NCBI GenBank assembly: GCA_029204225.1
Contig: CM055113.1
Coordinates: 26,938,995 to 27,002,994, forward strand
From: Diphasiastrum complanatum
Taxonomy: Eukaryota; Streptophyta; Lycopodiopsida; Lycopodiales; Lycopodiaceae
Reading direction: 5' to 3'
Length of the DNA: 64,000 nucleotides
The position numbers and the translations under genes are program-made. Position 1 is the first letter of the stretch, and each line of letters begins with the position of its first letter. The notes beneath the pieces are model-generated. The model saw only the letters and a list, made by a program, of their open reading frames with translations. It was not told the DNA's origin and searched no databases. Shown here piece after piece: positions 57,151 to 64,000 of the stretch.

Positions 57151-57159
57151 AAGGGGGGG
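57148..57159 (+). other. Polypurine tract
   Basis: ATTAAGGGGGGG precedes the TG that opens an LTR, following the integrase relic. Confidence 0.75.
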
Positions 57160-57700
57160 TGTTGGATATTCATCTACTCTCCTAAATCCCAAGTTAATCT
57201 AGTTCCATTCATATTGCCACAGTTTTACACACATTGTCACACAATCTGCATAAATCTTGTATTATCGAATTTAGAAAAGAGAATGGAAGTCCAACTTGTT
57301 GAAGTAATCTGACTTGTCAGAGTTGACTGACCTATCGAGGAGTTTGACTTAATCAACTACTTCACATTTTTTCTATCCCTATCGATTTAAAAGCTGGAAG
57401 GTTGCTACTTAGGCTTTTGAAAGAGAGTTTCACCTTGAAATTAATTTCATCTTGTTACACAATGTCTTGCTCCTCTACATATAGTTTCGCAATGATACCC
57501 AAATTCTTGATGTCTAACTTGGGTTATTATTTATGTAATAGAAACCATACCATGGACAAAGCAATCTTGACCTTTCTATAGACTACTTGACTTGCAACAT
57601 TTATCATCAATTCTTAAGAGAAAAAATACAAGGACAATAAACATTGATGGTTACCTATAGCTTGAAGTTTTCTTTCTCTAAGTTTTCTCTAAAAGGATGT
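57160..57700 (+). repeat. 3' LTR (part), + strand
   Basis: It starts TGTTGGATATTCATC. Its first 60-70 bp match the minus-strand LTR inside the third copia (31864-32174). The 3' end cannot be fixed; the coordinate is approximate. Confidence 0.55.
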
Positions 57701-59997
57701 CTTTTTAGCATTCGAGCGTTATGTTTGACTAAAAAATTGGCTTTTTGATTTTAAATATTGGGAGCAACCTTACAATACAGGATGCATTATTGCATAAAGC
57801 TGATAGTGAAATCATTTAGTATTTACATATATTCTTGAATCAATAAATTTATATTTCAAATTAGCATACTTCAAGTGAGTATATATTATATTCTAGAGGT
57901 AGATACAATAATAATGGTTTGAAGTATGTGAAAATTAATCTAGATTAAGCTTATTTAGTGGAACAAGGTAGCATACTACTCTTGTCCTTATCATTCCTTA
58001 CATGTTACATTTTGGGTGTGATGTTGATCATTGTACTTCACTAGTGACTCCAACCACTCAACCATTACATAAAACATCGATTTATTTCTTACACGACACA
58101 CTCTTCCAGAGTAGCAATAGTATGTTCGAGAAGACATTTTCTTTGAATTTGATGTTATTTTTGAAAAAATAAATCACACCAATTACCCAAAATTTACATT
58201 TGAATAATATAAGATTTAATGTCAAGCAATTCTCTATGATCTTCTCTGGTTGTCATCAAAAGTAGAATAAAAAAGAGAGGCCTTTTTTAACACATCTTCT
58301 AAGAATGATTCCATATTATGTAAGATGATTTCTTCGATGTGTTTGGTATAAGATTTAGTACTACATGGAAATACAGAAAGATATTGTAATTGAGATTTCA
58401 TTTCTAGATGAAATTTGCAATTGACGATTCATTACACTAACCACAATGAACTATTACAATGAGATTAATTAATGTTTAACAATAAGTTTGAAAAATTAGC
58501 AAAGATCCTTAAATAATTAGCAGCACTTTCCATTATGGTTATTACCAAAAATATTTAATGAGAAAATCATGAGTTTAGGATGTGAAGCTAAGTAACTAAT
58601 TGGCTGGTAAGACAAATACCAATAAAGTGTGAAGTGTGAAGATAATGCTCATGGAAAGCAAAAGAAACTATAGCATAATTTTTACTTAGATAATACCATG
58701 ATACAAAAAGTTAAATTAATATACATAGACAAGCAAAAAAACTTTGTTTGTGTCACGCTTCAAGTAGTTCTGATAAATCAACTAATGTAACAATGTCTTT
58801 AGCATCATAAATGAAACATCAATTATTATACGATTATGTAAATCAATCAGTTGAAACTAGTGATCACTAAAATAGATCAAATTTATAAAGTCATATTACT
58901 AGGGTTATCAAGCAAAGGCATGTTTTCACCTAGCAATTTTTCTTTTCCCTTGGTGGTTGTTTTTATTTAATTTGAGTGTCAAGACACAAATTCAAAATTA
59001 GGTCATAAGATTTTGTATTCATGTTGCTATTAACAAGCTTTGAAGTTTTAACTATCGAGGAATTAGTAGAGTAGTTGGGACTTGATAGTTGCATGTATAA
59101 CACTAATGAGTTGAAAAACAAAAAAGAGTAGAAAAAGGATCTCAGTGGACATAAGAAGGAAACAAAGTACTTGAAATACCAAAAAAAAATTTCAAGTAGC
59201 ATGAATACATAACATTCACATTTGAAGAAAATGCATACTTTAACCACATATATAGATGTTATTAAGATGATTATCATGAATTTTTTTTGTCTTGAGCTTT
59301 GAAAACATTTATTGAGTATTGTTTATCCTATATCTTGTTGATATGTATACAAGTGGGATTTGCTGATAGTTGTATAACGAGCATCTAAGTACTAGAAGGT
59401 ACACTATATCTTTTAATATACTCATACTCTTAATATTATAGAGTGTATCTACAAAAGATAACTATAGGGCATTGTTAGCCATGATGAGTTGTATGTTGCT
59501 ATAAATTGTATCAATTATTGTCACATGTGAATTTCATCTATATCAAGAATATTAGTCAACTTAGTTTGTAGAACTAGTGGAGCATTTGAAATCACTTGGT
59601 ATCAATAATTATATATTTCTAATCTTAAAGGTTTCGCGTGATCAAGTACAGAGTCTTAAAGGCATTGCGTCAAGTGGTTTACATAACTATAACTAGAAGT
59701 CCATCATTTCACTGAAAAAGAAATGTTGACCAAAAGTAGAATCTAATTTGAGAAAAAATATATGATCTGTGTATTACAATAAGAGAACCAAAAAAGTAAA
59801 ACCTTTGCGAAGTATACCAATAGTGGATTCAAAAGTGTGAGATATATCACTTGAGAAGGAGAATTATAGATCAATGATGGATGAAATTTTCTCTTTGAAA
59901 ATGATGATATAACTATTATACAATATAGAGCAAGTTTTACCAAAAAGAGAGAGACAAAAGAGCTAATCAATGCATTTTTATGCTCTAAATATTTAGT
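57701..59997. other. Gene-free AT-rich stretch
   Basis: About 2.3 kb with no domain, no retroelement motif and only short frames in low-complexity sequence. Confidence 0.6.
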
Positions 59998-60900
59998 TAG
60001 GCCATATAATTGCAGAATGTCCTTACAAGGGACAATATACTACCTTCTGCCGAGAATGCGGATATGGACACTACTACAAGAATTGTCCATTAAAACCTAG
60101 AATGAGTGTGCCATTGAATCTAATCTCAGTATACCCTACAGCAGCTCCAGGGAGGACGCCACCAGAAAAACAACACCTACATGCCCCAGTGCTAGCAGTC
60201 ATGCGAGTGCAAAAGCAGAAGGAAGTGGCTCCCTCACCACCCTCATCAGTATCTGATGATCAACCCTCAATTGTAGGACCATATCCAAATGTGAGGGAAG
60301 AAGGAAGACAATATCACAAGATATGCCGTTGGGCGCAGAAAGCGGAAGCGGAGGAAAAGGCACTGGAAAAAGAGGTACATGCAGAACTTCCTACTGATGA
60401 AGAACCAGCATCACAAATGGGCTCGCCATTGCGAACTGATCAGAATGATTAGTTGCATCATCCTGAACCACCTTTTCACATGGTGGAGCCCGAGGATTCG
60501 CACACTGAGATTCTCACAAGTTTGCTAGCAAGCCATGTTAACTTATCCCTTGGAGAGCTATTGTGGATTGCACCACAAGCCAAGAGTCTCTTGGCTGAAT
60601 GGGCCAAAGCTGAAGCGGAACCAGTCACACAAGAGCCCTTATATTGCATGGGCTATGAAAGAACGAGCAACGTCCTCCACATTGGAACACTGCGGCATGG
60701 AAAGCAAAGAACACAATATTTCTCTGCCAATCAAGTAGAAGAGATTTGAGGACGAGGCAATAGTGGTAGATGGAGAATCAAGTGTAAATTTGATCTCCAC
60801 TACTTTGTACCAAAAATGGGGTATGCAAAGATTGAAGTTAGCAAAATTTGCTATCAAGCTAGCAGATCAATCCTGTGTAAAACCAAAAGGTGTAGTTGAT
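59998..60900 (+). pseudogene. Tat-like gypsy gag end and protease
   Basis: It starts abruptly in the knuckle region (GHIIAECPYKGQYTTFC, then ECGYGHYYKNCPLKPRM), parallel to 13660-13760. A linker with PVLAVMRVQKQKE and VREEGRQYHKICRWAQKAEA follows, then HHPEPPFHMVEPEDSHTEIL and EPLYCMGYERTSNVLHIG. The protease reads VVDGESSVNLISTTLYQKWG near 60760, with Ser for the Gly two residues on. Stops at 60450 and 60747 and a frameshift are present. Confidence 0.85.
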
Positions 60901-61730
60901 GACATCCTGGTAAAAATAGTGGAATGCAATTTGTAATCACTTTTGTGGTGATAAACATATCAGAGTCCCCTTTTGCCTACCGTATTTTACTAGGAGACCA
61001 TGGTTGAGGATCGTGCAAGTGGTTCATAGCTAGGGAACCGGAAAACTCACCTTTGAAAACAGAGACTAGGCTGTAAAGGTTGATCCAACCACATGGGTGG
61101 TGAAATGAACTACACCAAAAGTTAATGATGGATTGTCCACCACTAATCATACAATTGATCGTCCAAAGCAAGGCAAGGGGGTCATTACGACTCTGAAATG
61201 GATATTATGAGATGGACGGATGCATTGGCAACTATTGACTATATGGTTGCTTGTCACCTGGATTCAAATCCAAAAACCAGCACATGTTCACCCATACATT
61301 GGATAAACCAATCACTTTTGCGGTGAACATGATCAATGTAGTATGGCTGTCAACGAAAGTTATTGAGAACCATGTGGACGATGATTTAGTCCCTTGGAAA
61401 TATGGTTTTACCTACAACAAGGTGACCGAGCTGACTGCCATACTATAGTAGGTCCTGTAGCATATGGACCCAGATTGCTATGGAACGAAGAAAATACTAG
61501 CTCAGCCACCACAGAAATCTACAATGGCAAAAGTTTCCAAGATAGACCCACCCAAGGCACCAAGAACCAACTGAGACAATGTTATAACTAGGTGACCCGA
61601 TGGAGCAATCTACCAGAGGAGGCCGTAGCTATGGTGGATGTTGATATTTTCAATCATAAAGTGAATGTCGCACCAGTTCCTAAGAAAGACAACAAGGATG
61701 GACCCAACTACATGAGTAGTAAAGAAAAAA
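60901..61730 (+). pseudogene. Gypsy protease-RT linker
   Basis: Broken frames correspond to 14600-15200 of the earlier copy (VWLSTKVIENHVDDDLVPWK near 61350). No catalytic motif is seen. Stops are frequent. Confidence 0.65.
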
Positions 61731-61734
61731 AGAG

Positions 61735-62925
61735 GTGTTGGACTCCTTGAAGTCCGTCCGAATGGACCCAGACGCAGTGTCATCTTCCTCACAGATGACT
61801 GATAACCCAAAGACTACAAGTCGGGCTAAGATCAATATGCGGAAGGAGGAATCCTATCAAACACCAGTTCATGAGATGCTAGAAACCTTCAAGAACTATA
61901 CCTTAGACGATATAGTAATCATGATGCTGCAAGCTCAAAGAGATTCTGATCAAAATCAGGAACCAGCGAAGCAAGTCTTCAAAGGACCTGCTCAAACACA
62001 ACCTATGAATGTAGCTGAGCCAGGTGAAGAAGAAAAGATCATGCATCTAGAAGAACAATTAACGTCCACTCAATTCAAGAGACTAGGCTCATTATTGGTG
62101 GAATACAAAGATTGTTTTGCTTGGAATTACAGTGATCTGAAGGGTATACCACCAACCATAGTCCAAGCACATCATACCCTTGGTGGACGGAGTAGTCCCC
62201 AAGGTGAGGCGTTACTACCGATGCAATCCGGACTATATAGAATTGATTAAGCAGGAGTTGTAGAAATTACTAGATGCTGATCTCATTTATGAAATCGAAC
62301 ACACTGAATGGGTGTCACCACTAGTCATAGTACCCAAGAAGAACGACAAAAGGTGAATCTATGTGAACTTGAAAGCATTAAATGCAGTCACCAAGAAGGA
62401 TCATTTTTCTTTGCCATTTATGGACAGTGTTCTAAACATAGTAGCAGGAGTAGAAGCCTACAATTTTTTGGATGATTTCAGCAACTATAATCAGGTGAAA
62501 ATAGTGTCACAAGATCAACACAAGACAACATTCACCATGGAATGGGGAACCTATGCCTACAAAGTGATGTCGTTTGGACTTTGCAATGCCCCAAGTACCT
62601 TTCAACGAGTTATGCAGGCAGCATTTAAAGAGTGTTTGCAGAAATTTTTGGAGATTTCTTTGGATGATCTATGTGTGCATGGACCTAACTTTGGGCACTT
62701 ATCCAACTTGGAAAAGGTGCTGAAGAAATGCCATGAATATCAAATTTTCTTGAACCTAGAGAAGTGTCAGTTTTGGATGACACATGGCCTGATTCTTGGC
62801 CATATAGTATCCAGACACGGGATCGCCATGGACTTGTCAAAGATAAGGATCATTGTACATCTACCACCACCAGGAATGATTCGCAAAGTCTACATTTTCA
62901 CGGTTCATGCTAACTACTATTGAAG
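61735..62925 (+). pseudogene. Tat-like gypsy reverse transcriptase
   Basis: An open stretch (61735-62250) has FKNYTLDDIVIMMLQAQRDS and YKDCFAWNYSDLKGIPPTIV; a frameshift follows near 62170. Fingers (EHTEWVSPLVIVPKKN) are in another frame near 62300. The 62363-62923 piece has MNLKALNAVTKKDHFSLPFM, QDQHKTTFTMEWGTYAYKVM and FGLCNAPSTFQRVMQAAF. The catalytic SLDDLCVHG keeps both Asp residues, and GHIVSRHGIAMDLSKI follows. It ends at TGA 62921. Confidence 0.88.
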
Positions 62926-63567
62926 TTTTATTTTAGACCACGACCAATTTACAAACTCACAATGGAACTACATTGGATAGAGGAAGCCCTACAGGCTTTC
63001 CAGAAGCTTAAAGATACATTGGTCTCAGCACCAATATTACGTCCACCCAATTGGTCCATAGAGTTTCACATGCATACGGATGCATCGAAGTATGTAGTGG
63101 GAGCTATCTTAACCTAGCCGGGAGAACACAAAAAGAATTTTCCAATCCGATTTGCTAGCTGACACCTTAGTAATTTAAATATAAATTATTTGACAACTAA
63201 GTGAGAGACACTGGCTATGATTTATGCAGTTAAGAAATTTTGGCCTTATTTGATGGCCACACATTTTGGTTTTTATACGGACCATCAACCCTTGCTATAT
63301 CATAAAACTTGCAACACAGGGAGAATCACTTGCTGGTTACTTCTATTGTTGGAGTTTCATTTTTGGATAGTGGTTCACAAGGGAAAACAACATTATATGG
63401 TAGATCATGTGTTGCGAATCAAGAGAAATGAGACTACAGTCCTACTTGACGATGAGCTACCTGACACTACCTTGTTCTACATTGACATTGTACCTAAATG
63501 GGTCGTAGATATAGTTGAATACTTAATGCGGGGCCAACCGGATAAATCTTTACCCAAGGCGGAATAG
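62926..63567 (+). pseudogene. Tat-like gypsy RNase H
   Basis: It reads EEALQAFQKLKDTLVSAPIL, then IEFHMHTDASKYVVGAILT with a TAG at 63115. It continues TLAMIYAVKKFWPYLMATHF, GFYTDHQPLLYHKTCNTGRI and LEFHFWIVVHKGKQHYMVDH. The first catalytic Asp (HTDAS) is present. Stops at 63115 and 63160-63210 break it. Confidence 0.88.
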
Positions 63568-63895
63568 TGAAAACTAATTCTAAATGCTAGACCTTATCAG
63601 CTGATTTCCAACCAATTATATCGAAGAGGACCAGACGGTATTCTTCGGAGATGTATTTTTCCACACGAGGCCACCCAGATTATTTCAATTTTGCATGAAG
63701 GCATGGTTGGTGGTCATTTTGCGACTGACATTACAGTTCGCAAGATCTTGTAATCAGGATGTTGGTGGCCAATGATTCATAAAGATACAGATGAATACTT
63801 GAAGAAGTGTGGTGTGTGCCAGAGAGCTAGGAGACCAACGAGACTGAACTATGATTTTTTACACTCGAGCACCATTCAAGAAGTAGAAATATCCT
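63568..63895 (+). pseudogene. Tat-like gypsy integrase, N-terminal finger
   Basis: In frame with the RNase H tail after a TAG: LILNARPYQLISNQLYRRGP, then ILHEGMVGGHFATDITVRKI (His pair), a TAA, and WPMIHKDTDEYLKKCGVCQR (Cys pair). Similarity fades after RPTRLNYDFLH near 63860; the catalytic core is not reached before the window ends. Confidence 0.82.
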
Positions 63896-64000
63896 TGATA
63901 GAAATCTTTTCCAAATGCCTTTGAAAAATTTTCCACCAATTTGCCACTATGTGATATGCCTCTTCCATGCCTGATGTAGATCTTGGGTTTGCAAAGTCTT

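Noticed and set aside
58963-59277. 104-codon minus-strand hydrophobic frame
   Set aside because: Phe/Leu/Ser-rich translation of AT-rich DNA with no promoter, homologue or motif visible.

Overview
The window looks like nuclear DNA from a plant with a large, retrotransposon-rich genome. A gymnosperm would fit, but nothing here fixes the species. It is AT-rich and almost entirely LTR retrotransposons of several ages, nested and mostly broken, with long microsatellites, an intron-bearing relic gene and one small intact-looking host gene. I see no bacterial signals, rRNA, tRNA or CRISPR.

Layout. 1-2973: 3' half of a copia element with an open reading frame, plus its 3' LTR. 2974-8186: debris with an exon-like piece, a gypsy gag relic, two minus-strand tRNA-iMet primer sites with LTR pieces, and an (AG)n tract. 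8187-10190: a decayed + strand copia. 10450-15900: a Tat/Athila-like gypsy with a tRNA-Asp-type primer site, gag, protease and the start of RT, cut off at about 15,900. 16480-19010: a chromovirus-like gypsy whose RT catalytic Asp pair reads Asn-Asn. 19300-29715: an old + strand copia split by a young minus-strand copia (21817-27678) that has identical 653-bp LTRs, a perfect 5-bp target duplication and a single obvious frameshift. 29740-32697: a third copia relic holding a minus-strand LTR piece. 32700-36360: mostly gene-free, but with a 94-codon single-pass membrane protein gene (35139-35423). 36360-41606: a minus-strand Tat-like gypsy whose integrase is interrupted by a GC-rich 1.2-kb solo-LTR-like insert. 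41640-44107: a minus-strand copia reduced to LTR, RNase H, primer site and LTR. 44108-46808: a (TC)n tract and featureless DNA. 46809-49436: remains of a six-exon gene of a family I do not recognise. 49650-53985: two about 200-bp direct repeats around gypsy integrase and copia LTR pieces. 53986-57160: a copia RT scrap fused to a chromovirus-like gypsy, then a polypurine tract and LTR. 57160-59997: AT-rich, no genes. 59998-63890: a 5'-truncated Tat-like gypsy.

How the parts work together. The retroelement genes encode Gag, aspartic protease, integrase, reverse transcriptase and RNase H, which copy element RNA and insert the cDNA. Only the young copia at 21817-27678 looks close to functional, and its frameshift lies in an A/T homopolymer. 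The points most worth following are the six-exon relic gene, the small membrane-protein gene, and a palindrome centred on CACGTG that recurs in the leader of several copia LTR families.
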